Below the pieces are notes generated by a model. The model was not told where the DNA came from, searched no databases, and was given only the letters and a program-made list of their open reading frames with translations. Shown in pieces: positions 46,480 to 54,224 of a stretch of DNA of 64,000 nt. The stretch covers positions 5,695,501 to 5,759,500 of the forward strand of contig NZ_CP060295.1 of NCBI RefSeq assembly GCF_014302995.1, read 5' to 3'. The stretch is from Variovorax sp. PAMC26660 (lineage in GTDB: Bacteria; Pseudomonadota; Gammaproteobacteria; Burkholderiales; Burkholderiaceae_C). Both the position numbers and the translations under genes were made by a program. Within the stretch, counting starts at the first letter, position 1; each line of letters begins with the position of its first letter.

Positions 46480-47625
46480 CTACCGCTTGCCGCGCGCGTC
46501 TACCGGCCAGATGGCGACCAGCGTGTCGCCCTCGACCACGTGGAACGCGTCATGCAGGTTGACCGTCGGGTCGCAATGCGGCGTGACGAACTCGATGCGC
46601 GCACCGAGCGTGGGCCTTGGTCCGGTCGGCAACATCAACTTGCCGTGCTCATCACCGAAGAAGGCGTAGCGGCTCGCAGGATCGACGCCATGCGCTACCA
46701 GCGGCACGCCGCTGTCGGTCGAGAAGCACTTGCTGCCGCCATCGACCGTCACCCATTCGGCCGCATTGGTGCTGACCACGGCCGTTTGCACCAGCAGCGA
46801 GACCTCGAAAGGCGAGGGCTGTTCGCCATTGGCGAGCACACGCGTGTATTCGGCATCCATGAAGACGTAAGAGCCGGCCTGCAGTTCGGTGAATGCGTTT
46901 TCCTGCGAATCGAGATCGTGCGTGCCGGTGCCGGCACCGGTGACGATCTCGAAGTGGATGCCCTGTGCCTTGGCTGCGGCGACGATGCCGGCCACGGTCT
47001 TGCGCAGGCCCGCTGCCGCCGAGCTGCGCCGTTCACGCTCCACGATGTGCTGCAGGTTGCCGGCATAGGTTTGCAGCCCGCGCAACCGCAGGCGTGGCTC
47101 GGCGGTCACGCGCACCGCCAGTTCAAGCACCTGTGCCTCGGTCGCGGCGCCGGTGCGGTTGTAGCCGGCGCCGTAGTCGACCAGCACGTCGAGCGGATGC
47201 GCAAGCTCGCTGGCAGCCCGTGCCAGGTCATCCACATTGCGCGGGTTGTCGACCACTACCATCACGTCGCCGGGACGGGCACGCTGCGCCAGTTTCATCA
47301 GCCGCGCGATCTTGCTCGGCGTGACGGCCGGCGAAGTGATCAGCACGCCGGGGATGCCGCCTTCGACCATGACCTCCGCTTCGCCCAGCGTCACGCAACT
47401 CACGCCGATGGCGCCGGCCGCCACCTGGCGCCGCGCGATCTCGACCGACTTGTGCGTCTTCACGTGCGGGCGCAGGTCGATGCCGCGTGCCTTGGCAAAG
47501 GCCGCCATGCGTTCGATGTTGCGCGTCATCACGGGCAGGTCGATCAGCAGCGCGGGCGTGTCGAGCAACTGGCGACCGCCGGGAACGCCGATCAGCGGCG
47601 CGTTGACTTGCAATTCAGTGGGCAT
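46480..47625 (-). CDS. DSD1 / D-threonine aldolase-family PLP enzyme
   Basis: A 381-residue fold-type III PLP enzyme. The N-terminal alanine-racemase-like barrel starts at LLDTPALLIDLPVMTRNIERMAAFA, and the PLP lysine lies in RPHVKTHKSVEIARRQ near residue 58. The C-terminal domain has the metal site PHCDPTVNLHD characteristic of D-serine dehydratase and D-threonine aldolase. The reaction is cleavage or dehydration of a D-3-hydroxy amino acid. It is divergent from a LysR gene that probably controls it. Confidence 0.88.
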   Translation of the reverse strand: MPTELQVNAPLIGVPGGRQLLDTPALLIDLPVMTRNIERMAAFAKARGIDLRPHVKTHKSVEIARRQVAAGAIGVSCVTLGEAEVMVEGGIPGVLITSPAVTPSKIARLMKLAQRARPGDVMVVVDNPRNVDDLARAASELAHPLDVLVDYGAGYNRTGAATEAQVLELAVRVTAEPRLRLRGLQTYAGNLQHIVERERRSSAAAGLRKTVAGIVAAAKAQGIHFEIVTGAGTGTHDLDSQENAFTELQAGSYVFMDAEYTRVLANGEQPSPFEVSLLVQTAVVSTNAAEWVTVDGGSKCFSTDSGVPLVAHGVDPASRYAFFGDEHGKLMLPTGPRPTLGARIEFVTPHCDPTVNLHDAFHVVEGDTLVAIWPVDARGKR

Positions 47626-47689
47626 GAAAGAGGCCTTGGTTTTTGGAGAGTGAAGGCGCGGTGCAGGAAGAGGCGCGCTGTGAAATGAT

Positions 47690-47703
47690 CGCATCGAAAT
47701 GCG
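47690..47703. promoter_or_regulatory. Inverted repeat in LysR - PLP enzyme divergent gap
   Basis: CGCAT (47690-47694) and ATGCG (47699-47703) flank a four-base spacer. The repeat lies 37 bases upstream of the LysR start and 65 bases upstream of the divergent start. A T-N11-A pattern (47686/47698) overlaps it. It is a candidate LysR binding site, although the symmetry is short. Confidence 0.35.
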
Positions 47704-47739
47704 TGCACGACCCCTTGTCCCCGAAATGGCTGGCTTGCG

Positions 47740-48591
47740 ATGAAGGCGCTCGACATCGAAGCGGTGCAGGCCTTCGTGCGGGTTGCCGACCTCAAGAGCT
47801 TCACGCGTGCGGCCGAAGCCATGGACAGCGCGCAGTCGGCCATCAGCCTCAAGGTCAAGCGTCTTGAAGAGGCGCTGGGCCGGCGTTTGCTTGAACGCAC
47901 GCCACGGTCGGTGCGTCTCTCGGCGGAGGGACTGGCCTTCCTGCCCTCGGCGCGCAAGCTGCTGGCCGCGCACAGCGGCGCACTCGAGTCCTTCGGCGTG
48001 CAACAGCGCCGGCTGGTCGTCGGCATCAGCCACCACATCGTGGGCGCTGAGCTGCCGCTGCTGCTGCGGCAGATGAGGGATGCCGAGCCGCACGTGGTGA
48101 TGGAGGTGCGCATCTCCACGTCGCACGAGCTGCTCGATGCTTTCGATCGCGGCGTGATCGATGCTGTCGTCATCCTGCGGCACGACAGCCGGCGGCTCGA
48201 TGGCGAATTGCTGCTCGAAGAACAGTTCGGCTGGATGGCCGCGCCGGACTTCGTGCACCGCTCGGGCGAGCCGCTGCGGCTGGCCACGCAGGCAGAGCCT
48301 TGCAGTGTTCGCAGCATGGCGGTCGCCACGCTGGCCGGAGGCAAGGTGCCGTGGACCGAGGTGTTCGTGGGCGGTGGCGTGCTCACGGTCGGTGCTGCGG
48401 TTTCGGCCGGGTTGGCGGTCGCTGCACTGGGGCGGCGCGTGGCGCCGCTCGGAACCATCGACGTGGGGCCGGTGCTGGGCCTGCCGCCATTGCCGTCGCG
48501 CGATGTGGTGCTGCACACCAGCGTGTCCGATCCGCAGGGGCGCAGTGCATTGCGCTCTCTGTCGGCGGCGATCCGGTCGACGGCGGTGTAG
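47740..48591 (+). CDS. LysR-family transcriptional regulator
   Basis: A 283-residue regulator. The N-terminal winged helix is at residues 1-60 (DIEAVQAFVRVADLKSFTRAAEAMDSAQSAISLKVKRLEEALGRRLLERT). The C-terminal periplasmic-binding-like effector domain starts near residue 90 with RRLVVGISHHIVGAELPLLL. It is divergent from the D-amino-acid PLP enzyme gene. By the usual LysR pattern it would activate that gene in response to its substrate. Confidence 0.9.
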   Translation: MKALDIEAVQAFVRVADLKSFTRAAEAMDSAQSAISLKVKRLEEALGRRLLERTPRSVRLSAEGLAFLPSARKLLAAHSGALESFGVQQRRLVVGISHHIVGAELPLLLRQMRDAEPHVVMEVRISTSHELLDAFDRGVIDAVVILRHDSRRLDGELLLEEQFGWMAAPDFVHRSGEPLRLATQAEPCSVRSMAVATLAGGKVPWTEVFVGGGVLTVGAAVSAGLAVAALGRRVAPLGTIDVGPVLGLPPLPSRDVVLHTSVSDPQGRSALRSLSAAIRSTAV

Positions 48592-48615
48592 TCCGCGACG
48601 CGAAGGCGCACGCGG

Positions 48616-48750
48616 CTACATCGACAGCAGCCGATGAGCCGCCACCGCCGCCAGCGCGGCGAGCCCGCAGATCGACACTGCCGCGATGCCGAGGCTCGCG
48701 AGATGCGCGAGCACCATCTCCGAGCGGCGAGGTGTGCGGATGCGGCTCAT
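48616..48750 (-). CDS. 44-residue membrane protein
   Basis: A short frame beginning MSRIRTPRRSEMVLAHLA, with one hydrophobic helix at about residues 13-40 (LASLGIAAVSICGLAALAAVAAH). The N-terminus is positive, which predicts an N-in orientation. Its ATG overlaps the stop of the DUF4865 gene (ATGA at 48747-48750), so translational coupling is likely. Function unknown. Its size puts it below usual gene-calling limits. Confidence 0.6.
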   Translation of the reverse strand: MSRIRTPRRSEMVLAHLASLGIAAVSICGLAALAAVAAHRLLSM

Positions 48751-49319
48751 GCGAGCTGGCCGATGCCGGGCTTTGCCAGGTGCAGCACCTCGTAGACCGT
48801 GGCGCCGGCTACATGCTCCGGCGCACGGGCCGACAGCGTGAACCGGATCAGCCGCCATGCAGCGAGATCGAGCGCCGTCCAGACCGCAATGGTGTCCGGC
48901 CCTGAAGCCAGCGCGCGATTGCCCTCGGCCTCCGCTGCCTGCAAGGCGGCACGGTCCACCGCCGCATCGAGGGCGTGTTCTTCGCGAAGAAGCGAATGCG
49001 CCTGCTGCGCGCGGCCGGCGCCCGCGAGCGCATCCAGGGGCAACCAGGTTTCCACACGCGGTCGCCCGAAGGAATCGATCACGCTCTGAAAGCGCTCCCC
49101 CATGAGGAAGCGTGCAGCCGCTGCCGGGTCGAGCCAGAGATAGACCGATGCATAGAGGTGGCCCGTGGCGCCGTGTCGACCGCGTTCCTGCAAGACGAAA
49201 GCCTTGAAGGCGAGGCCTTCCGTGTCGTCCCACAACGGACCGCGCTGGGCCGCGCGTTGGCGGATCACCTGCATGTCGTAGTCGGCCGGCAGCCGGTGCG
49301 CGTACTGCATTGCGAACAT
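48747..49319 (-). CDS. DUF4865 family protein
   Basis: A 190-residue protein with the DUF4865 opening MFAMQYAHRLPADYDMQVIRQRAAQRGPLWDDTEGLAFKAFVLQERG and the FQSVIDSFGRPRVETWLPLD segment. The fold is probably a dimeric alpha/beta barrel. The family often neighbours LysR regulators and sits near cupin or quinone-linked genes. It overlaps the downstream 44-residue membrane protein gene. Role unknown. Confidence 0.85.
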   Translation of the reverse strand: MFAMQYAHRLPADYDMQVIRQRAAQRGPLWDDTEGLAFKAFVLQERGRHGATGHLYASVYLWLDPAAAARFLMGERFQSVIDSFGRPRVETWLPLDALAGAGRAQQAHSLLREEHALDAAVDRAALQAAEAEGNRALASGPDTIAVWTALDLAAWRLIRFTLSARAPEHVAGATVYEVLHLAKPGIGQLA

Positions 49320-49443
49320 CGCGTTGCTCCTTGTCGTGAATGGATCACGAGAGCTTGCACCTGCGCATGCGCCGGCAGAAGAGGGCGCGCGATATAGCTG
49401 TGATTCGCCAATGCAATGACCGGCGCGGCCGGCCAGGGCCGCG

Positions 49444-50166
49444 TCAGGGCCGGCGCTTGATCGGCTCTTCCACCGCGTCCTTGTTCGACGATGGACTCGC
49501 CTGCAGCGCAGCCAGCAGCAGGCGGCCGGTCATCTGCAGGTGCTCGGCGATCAGCGTTTGCGCCGCCTGGATGTCGCGGTTCAGCACGGCATCGACCAGC
49601 GCCTGGTGTTCGGCGCGCACGTCGCGCTTCTCGATGGAGAGGGGCGCCGACAGTTGCCGGTAGCGTTCGCTCTGCTGATAAAGCATCTGGTGCATGCGCA
49701 GCAGCCAGCTGTTCGGGCAGCCCGCCACCAGCGCGTTGTGGAACTCCGCATGGCCCGCGGTCCAGTCGGTGCTGAGCATGGTGGGCAGCGCGGTGTCGCG
49801 TTCAGCAAGGCGCGTGAGGCGATGGTGCGCGGCGACCACGCTGCCTTCCCAGGCCAGGTCGCCGTGGCGGATGGCTTCGGCGAGGCAGAGCTTTTCGATC
49901 TCGATGCGTGCCTTCACCAGTTCTTCGAGGTCGGTTGCCGAGATCGGGCTCACGCGGTAGCCACGGGCCGGCTCCGACACCACCAGTGCCTCGGCTTCAA
50001 GCATCGCCAGGCCTTCGCGCACTGCACCGGCGCTCACGTCGAGTTCTTCTGCCAGTGCCGCGATGTTGAGCTTGGAGCCGGGCAGCAGCCGCCCGCCCAC
50101 GATGGATGTGCGCAGCTCGGTGAACACCTGCCGCGTCTGGCTCAAACCCTTCGTTTTCTCGTTCAT
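49444..50166 (-). CDS. GntR-family regulator, FadR/FCD type
   Basis: A 240-residue regulator. The N-terminal winged helix is at about residues 10-75 (QVFTELRTSIVGGRLLPGSKLNIAALAEELDVSAGAVREGLAMLEAEALVVS). The helical FCD ligand domain has the metal-type DxxxH pattern (LVKARIEIEKL, HAEFHNALVAG, EHQALVDAV). It is divergent from the extradiol dioxygenase gene and probably represses that catabolic unit until an aromatic or organic acid binds. Confidence 0.9.
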   Translation of the reverse strand: MNEKTKGLSQTRQVFTELRTSIVGGRLLPGSKLNIAALAEELDVSAGAVREGLAMLEAEALVVSEPARGYRVSPISATDLEELVKARIEIEKLCLAEAIRHGDLAWEGSVVAAHHRLTRLAERDTALPTMLSTDWTAGHAEFHNALVAGCPNSWLLRMHQMLYQQSERYRQLSAPLSIEKRDVRAEHQALVDAVLNRDIQAAQTLIAEHLQMTGRLLLAALQASPSSNKDAVEEPIKRRP

Positions 50167-50298
50167 CGCACTTCCGTCTCAGCGAAATCGGCTGATCATA
50201 CTTGTTGCCTCTAATGATCCTTTGATTGATAAATAATAGGTTAAAAGAAAAATAATATATTATTCAGGCGAGCACGCAGAATCGATTGGAGACACGAC
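50167..50298. promoter_or_regulatory. AT-rich divergent control region of the ring-cleavage unit
   Basis: These 132 bases separate the GntR and dioxygenase genes. The part from 50205 to 50266 is strikingly AT-rich, and a perfect 14-bp palindrome AATAATATATTATT lies at 50251-50264. It probably holds both promoters and the GntR operator. No clean pair of -35/-10 boxes could be fixed by eye. Confidence 0.5.
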
Positions 50299-51276
50299 AT
50301 GGCCCAGATCCAGCTTCGCACCCGCAAGAGCCCGCATCGCGCGGCGCTGCATGGCGTTCATTCGCTCGACAGCTTCGTCTTCACCGTGCCCGACCTGGAT
50401 GAGGCCGAGCGTTTCTACGATGCCTTCGGGTTGGCGCCCCGGCGCGAGGGTGCCCGGCTCGACCTGTACACCGAGAGCCATCCGCATGCCTGGGGCTCGC
50501 TGTACCAGGCGCCCGGCGTGAAAAAGCTGCAGTACCTGCGCTTCGCCTGCTTCGCGGAAGACTTCGATGCCATCGCCGCGCGCATCGAACGGCTGGGCGT
50601 GCCGCGTTGCGCGCCGCATCCGCTGGGCGACGACAGCGGCCTGTGGGTGCAGCACCCGGAGGGCTACCCGGTGCAGATCGTCGTGGCCGCGAAGAGCGCG
50701 CCGGACGACCGGAGCGAACTGGCCACTGAACCGCGCCCGCCGACCGGCACCGGCGCCTCGCTGAACCGGGCGCGCATTCCCAAGGTGCACCCGCGCCGGC
50801 TCTCGCACATCTTGCTGTTCTGCGCCCAGGTGCCCGAGGCCCTTCGCTTCTATGAAGAAGCCTTGGGCTTGCGCGTGACGGACCGTTCGGGCGACCACAT
50901 CGTCTTCATGCATGGGGTTCACGGGAGCGATCACCACCTGATCGCGATGGCGAAGTCGGCCGGCCCTGGCCTGCATCACCTGAGCTGGGACGTTGCGAAC
51001 ATCGACGAGGTCGGCCGGGGCATGGAGCAGATGCTCGCCGCCGGCCACGTGCGCGGCTGGGGAGTAGGGCGCCACGTACTGGGCTCGAACTACTTCCACT
51101 ACGTGCGCGACCCGTGGGGCAGCTACTGCGAGTACTCCTGCGACATGGACTACGTGCCCGGCGATTTCGACTGGGCCGCCGGCGACCACCCGCCCGAAGA
51201 CTCCTTCTACGCCTGGGGCCCCAGGGTGCCTGAAGACTTCATCACCAATTTCGAGATCGAGCCTGCCAAGGCCTGA
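50299..51276 (+). CDS. Extradiol ring-cleavage dioxygenase (VOC, type I)
   Basis: A 325-residue protein with two VOC domains, residues ~18-130 and ~165-290. The C-terminal domain keeps the iron ligands expected for extradiol dioxygenases: His in RLSHILLF (about 169), His in LHHLSWDV (about 230) and Glu in SYCEYSCDMD (about 278). The closest families are 2,3-dihydroxybiphenyl and catechol 2,3-dioxygenases. It opens the ring of a catechol, and the product would go to the hydrolase encoded 45 bases downstream. Specific substrate unknown. Confidence 0.87.
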   Translation: MAQIQLRTRKSPHRAALHGVHSLDSFVFTVPDLDEAERFYDAFGLAPRREGARLDLYTESHPHAWGSLYQAPGVKKLQYLRFACFAEDFDAIAARIERLGVPRCAPHPLGDDSGLWVQHPEGYPVQIVVAAKSAPDDRSELATEPRPPTGTGASLNRARIPKVHPRRLSHILLFCAQVPEALRFYEEALGLRVTDRSGDHIVFMHGVHGSDHHLIAMAKSAGPGLHHLSWDVANIDEVGRGMEQMLAAGHVRGWGVGRHVLGSNYFHYVRDPWGSYCEYSCDMDYVPGDFDWAAGDHPPEDSFYAWGPRVPEDFITNFEIEPAKA

Positions 51277-51321
51277 CTCCTGCCTCTTCGTTCAATCCGC
51301 ATCACAGACAAGGAATCCAAC

Positions 51322-52176
51322 ATGCGTCTCCTGGCCTTTCAACACAACGGCAAGCCCACTCTCGGCCTGCGTCTCGACAAGGAAGTCGTCAACCTCACGG
51401 CCGAAGGCCTGCCCGCCACGCTCGACGAGCTGCTGCGCGCCGGTCCCGATGCGATGGCCGCCGCAAAGCGCGCCGGCGACACCGCGCGCACGCGCCTGCC
51501 GTTGTCCGGCATCGACTGGCTGCCACCCGTGCAGTCGCCATCGAAGGCGATCGCGGTCGGCCTGAACTACGTCGACCACGCGGCCGAGAGCAAGTTCGAT
51601 CCGCCGACCTACCCGGTGCTGTTCCATCGCTTTCCCTCATCGTGGGTCGGCCACAACCAGCCGATCGTGCGCCCACACGTGTCGACGCAGTTCGACTACG
51701 AAGGCGAGTTGCTGGTGGTGATCGGCAAGGCCGGCCGCTACATCAAGAAGGGCGACGCGCTGAACCATGTGGCGGGCTACTCGGTGTTCAACGACGGCTC
51801 GATCCGCGACTACCAGTTCAAGTCGGCGCAATGGATGATGGGCAAGAACTTCGACCGCTCTGGCTCCTTCGGCCCCGAGTTCGTCACCGCCGACGAACTG
51901 CCGCCGGGCGCAGCCGGCCTGAAGCTGCAGACGCGCCTGAACGGCACAGTGCTGCAGGACGCCAACACGCGCGACATGATCTTCGACGTTGCCACGCTGG
52001 TGTCGGTGTGCTCCGAACCGTTCGCGCTGCAACCGGGCGACATCATCATTGCCGGCACGCCCTCGGGCGTGGGCCTGGCGCGCAAGCCGCAGGTTTTCAT
52101 GAAGGCCGGCGATGTGTGCGAAGTCGAGATCGAAGGCGTGGGTCTTCTGTCGAACCCCGTCGTCGACGGGGACTGA
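51322..52176 (+). CDS. Fumarylacetoacetate hydrolase family protein
   Basis: A 284-residue FAH-superfamily enzyme. A short N-terminal domain is followed by the catalytic domain beginning KAIAVGLNYVDHAAES. The metal-binding acidic set is in FDYEGELLVVIGKAGR, and ANTRDMIFDVATLVSVCSEPFALQPGDIIIAGTPSGVG is the family hallmark. Members hydrolyse or decarboxylate ring-cleavage products such as 2-oxo-diacids. It follows the extradiol dioxygenase gene, so the two form a minimal meta-cleavage module. Confidence 0.9.
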   Translation: MRLLAFQHNGKPTLGLRLDKEVVNLTAEGLPATLDELLRAGPDAMAAAKRAGDTARTRLPLSGIDWLPPVQSPSKAIAVGLNYVDHAAESKFDPPTYPVLFHRFPSSWVGHNQPIVRPHVSTQFDYEGELLVVIGKAGRYIKKGDALNHVAGYSVFNDGSIRDYQFKSAQWMMGKNFDRSGSFGPEFVTADELPPGAAGLKLQTRLNGTVLQDANTRDMIFDVATLVSVCSEPFALQPGDIIIAGTPSGVGLARKPQVFMKAGDVCEVEIEGVGLLSNPVVDGD

Positions 52177-52180
52177 GCCG

Positions 52181-52495
52181 CTATGCCGGATGCGACGGTA
52201 TGCGGTGCGTTTGCCGCCGCCGTTGCCGCAGCGCCAGCCACCACAAGAGCGCTGCGTTGATTGCCCAACTCACGGCGAGCAGCAGCAGCGCCGTATGGGC
52301 GATCCCGGGCGACAGGCCCAGGGTCAACAGGCTCAAAGACCATGGAAGCCCGCCCACGATGGCGACGAGCATGCCCACGTCGCTTTCCGGAACGATGGCG
52401 CAGGCCAGGATGCACACGATGCCCACGGCCGTGTAGATCGACGCCGCAAGGCGCCATCCGGAAAGCTGAAGCGGCCGTGAATTCGCGGTGGGCAT
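52181..52495 (-). CDS. Small multi-pass membrane protein
   Basis: A 104-residue protein with about three hydrophobic helices: LAASIYTAVGIVCILACAIV, GMLVAIVGGLPWSLSLLTLGL and TALLLLAVSWAINAALLWWLAL. It ends in a basic tail. No family is recognised. The ATG at 52495 gives a first helix after ~15 polar residues; a longer frame upstream has an atypical composition. It converges with the hydrolase gene, with four bases between stops. Confidence 0.65.
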   Translation of the reverse strand: MPTANSRPLQLSGWRLAASIYTAVGIVCILACAIVPESDVGMLVAIVGGLPWSLSLLTLGLSPGIAHTALLLLAVSWAINAALLWWLALRQRRRQTHRIPSHPA

Positions 52496-52649
52496 ACCGC
52501 AAGCTTCGCCGATTGCGCGATTCGACGTGAAGGCCTTCCGCGCGTAGGGATGTAGTGCTTTGGCGATGACCGGTGCTGTGGTCGGGCAACCGGCACTTCC
52601 CGTGCGTTCGTTTCTTCGGCCTGTCACTTGAGCGCGCCACCATGCGCGC

Positions 52650-52910
52650 ATGACAGGCCAACTGATCTCCATCGCCCTGACCGTGGACCAGCACGACGGC
52701 GGCGACTATTTCTGGGTATTGCTCGAATCCTTCGACCACTCGATGGAGTTCGAGCCGCTGATGGAGGCGGCCGCAGGCTTCTCCACTTATGTCGATGCCT
52801 TGCAGGCGGGTTATGCCGTGCTGAAGGGGCTGTCGGAAAACCTGAACATCGGTCCACGGGAAGAGGCCGACGATCCGGTCGAAACGGCGGACGGCGGCAC
52901 TTTTCTCTAG
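52650..52910 (+). CDS. Hypothetical acidic protein
   Basis: An 86-residue acidic protein beginning MTGQLISIALTVDQHDGGDYFWVLLESFDHSMEFEPL, with a VDALQAGYAVLKGLSENLNIGPR helix and an acidic tail. It resembles small conserved proteins with an alpha/beta fold, but I cannot name a family. Codon use matches the chromosome. A real gene is probable. Confidence 0.6.
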   Translation: MTGQLISIALTVDQHDGGDYFWVLLESFDHSMEFEPLMEAAAGFSTYVDALQAGYAVLKGLSENLNIGPREEADDPVETADGGTFL

Positions 52911-53049
52911 GCCCCTCGCGGCCGCCTTTCGCACAGGCGAAGTGCCGTGAAGAAACCCGAATCTCGAGGAAGAGATTCAGGGTAAACACCCGCGATTTTT
53001 GCCTCCTGCAGGTCTATGTTGGAAGCGTGACCCACTGTTGGAGACGAAC

Positions 53050-53238
53050 ATGTTGATGGTTACGAAAGTGGTTGCAGCCGGAGTGACTGCCCTCGCGTTT
53101 GGTGGCACACCCTCGCCGAACAGCGGCCCCGCCGACCTGTCCCGTTCTGCCGAGCCGGTCGTTGCCGCACAGGCTTATCCGGCGTCGCAGTGCACAAGCG
53201 GGTGCAACGTCTGGCGGCTGATGTACGACGGGCGCTGA
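53050..53238 (+). CDS. Small secreted protein
   Basis: A 62-residue frame with a probable signal segment (VTKVVAAGVTALAFGG) and a short mature part containing two cysteines (SQCTSGCNVWRLMYDGR). GGAGACGAAC precedes the ATG at a usable distance. No homology is recognised. The call rests on the signal-like N-terminus and position only. A second ATG two codons later is also possible. Confidence 0.45.
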   Translation: MLMVTKVVAAGVTALAFGGTPSPNSGPADLSRSAEPVVAAQAYPASQCTSGCNVWRLMYDGR

Positions 53239-53527
53239 CGCTCGGCGGTGCGTCGACCGAAAGCGGCTCGGTGCCGCTTGAGCTTGCTTTTGCTCCATCG
53301 ACAGCACTGGCTGTCTCCAGGCAAACACGTGGTCCTGAATGCTCGACGGCAATGCAGCCGCGCGAGCGGCCTTCATTGCATTGATGCCGCCGATCGACAT
53401 GAAGCTATTGCGTGTTTTTGCGATGCGCTTGACTGAGGGGGCGAGGCGAAGAAGTGGGTAGAATCCGGCCTTCCCGGTCTGCAGAAGAAGCGGCTAAGTC
53501 GTTGATTTGCTTGGAATGTCGCCCTGC
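53239..53527. other. Intergenic region before the tRNA locus
   Basis: I find no gene with a start-site signal in these 289 bases. Open frames up to ~64 codons exist but show no domain and disagree with the codon use of neighbours. The region ends at the tRNA-Pro-like remnant. Confidence 0.5.
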
Positions 53528-53575
53528 ATTGGGATCAGACGGTCGAAGTTTCGAATCTCTTCGCCCGTCCCAGCA
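53528..53575 (+). other. tRNA-Pro(TGG)-like 3' half remnant
   Basis: These 48 bases read like the 3' part of a tRNA-Pro from the anticodon loop (TTGGGA) through a T-arm with TTCGAAT to the acceptor end. They match the better-preserved fragment at 59734-59780 at about four in five positions. The upstream bases do not form D-arm or acceptor strands and the anticodon stem cannot pair, so this is not a working tRNA. It could be an old attachment-site scar. Confidence 0.55.
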
Positions 53576-53620
53576 TTTTTTCTTCGGCGCGCGTTTTTCG
53601 CTTCTGCCCGACCCGGAAAT

Positions 53621-53697
53621 CTGCCCGTAGCTCAGTTGGATAGAGCACCTGCCTTCTAAGCAGGTTGTCGGGGGTTCGATCCCCTCCGGGCAGGCCA
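53621..53697 (+). tRNA. tRNA-Arg (anticodon TCT)
   Basis: Complete 77-base cloverleaf. The acceptor stem is CTGCCCG (53621-53627) paired with CGGGCAG. The D-arm contains GTAGCTCAGTTGGATAGAGC. The anticodon stem is CCTGC/GCAGG around loop CTTCTAA with anticodon TCT at 53655-53657. The T-arm has TTCGATC, and CCA is encoded at 53695-53697. It reads AGA codons. The integrated island begins directly after its 3' end. Confidence 0.96.
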
Positions 53698-53811
53698 ATT
53701 GAGTGCTTCACGAAGCCCCGCAAGGCACCACAAACCCCCACTTTCCCTCTGTAGAAGCGCATTGTTTGCTCCACGAGCAATCACGATGAACTGCTGAGAT
53801 TCGTCAAAATT

Positions 53812-53831
53812 GGGGGAACATACGGGGGAAC
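53812..53831. repeat. Paired GGGGGAAC motif, left end of island
   Basis: Two copies of GGGGGAAC (53812-53819 and 53824-53831) are separated by four bases. An equal pair lies at 59468-59487 near the other island end. The position just before the integrase remnant suggests integrase arm-type binding sites. Confidence 0.6.
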
Positions 53832-53870
53832 GGGTACAGTTTCGGCTTCTCTCGCCGGATTTGTTCCCCC

Positions 53871-54158
53871 ATGCTCACCGACACTGCCTGCAGGAAGACC
53901 ATTTGCCCAGCTGACAAGCTGCGGCTGCGCCTCGCCGACTCGGGCGGCCTCTACCTGCAGATCGAGCCCAGCGGCTCCAGGCGCTGGTTCTGGAAGTACC
54001 GTGTCCGCGCCGAAGTAGAACTGAGCCACTGGCTCAGTTTCCGGTCGGCGCCAACACCGCGTGCGAAGAAGGCTGCGGACACCGATGCGGACATACAAGG
54101 AATGTCCGCAGCAGGTGCAATGTCCGCACTGGTGTCCGCAGGCCCAGTGGCCAGATAA
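53871..54158 (+). pseudogene. Integrase N-terminal remnant (DUF4102, P4-type)
   Basis: The 95-codon frame begins with the arm-binding domain of P4-type tyrosine integrases. It opens MLTDTACRKTICPADKLRLRLADSGGLYLQIEPSGSRRWFWKYR over residues 1-45. After about residue 50 the similarity stops and the frame continues with unrelated Ser/Ala-rich sequence. The whole catalytic domain is missing. The position directly after tRNA-Arg is where such an integrase gene normally lies, so this is the relic of the enzyme that placed the island here. Confidence 0.8.
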
Positions 54159-54224
54159 CGTGGCACGCGCGGCCGGGAAAGGTGTCGAGGAGGTTCACAA
54201 TCCGCTCCCAGGATGGAGTGAGAA

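Noticed and set aside
53405..53780. Two leftward frames of 81-97 codons across the tRNA-Arg
   Set aside because: They are translations of the antisense strand of the tRNA and its flanks. They often appear as spurious proteins in databases.
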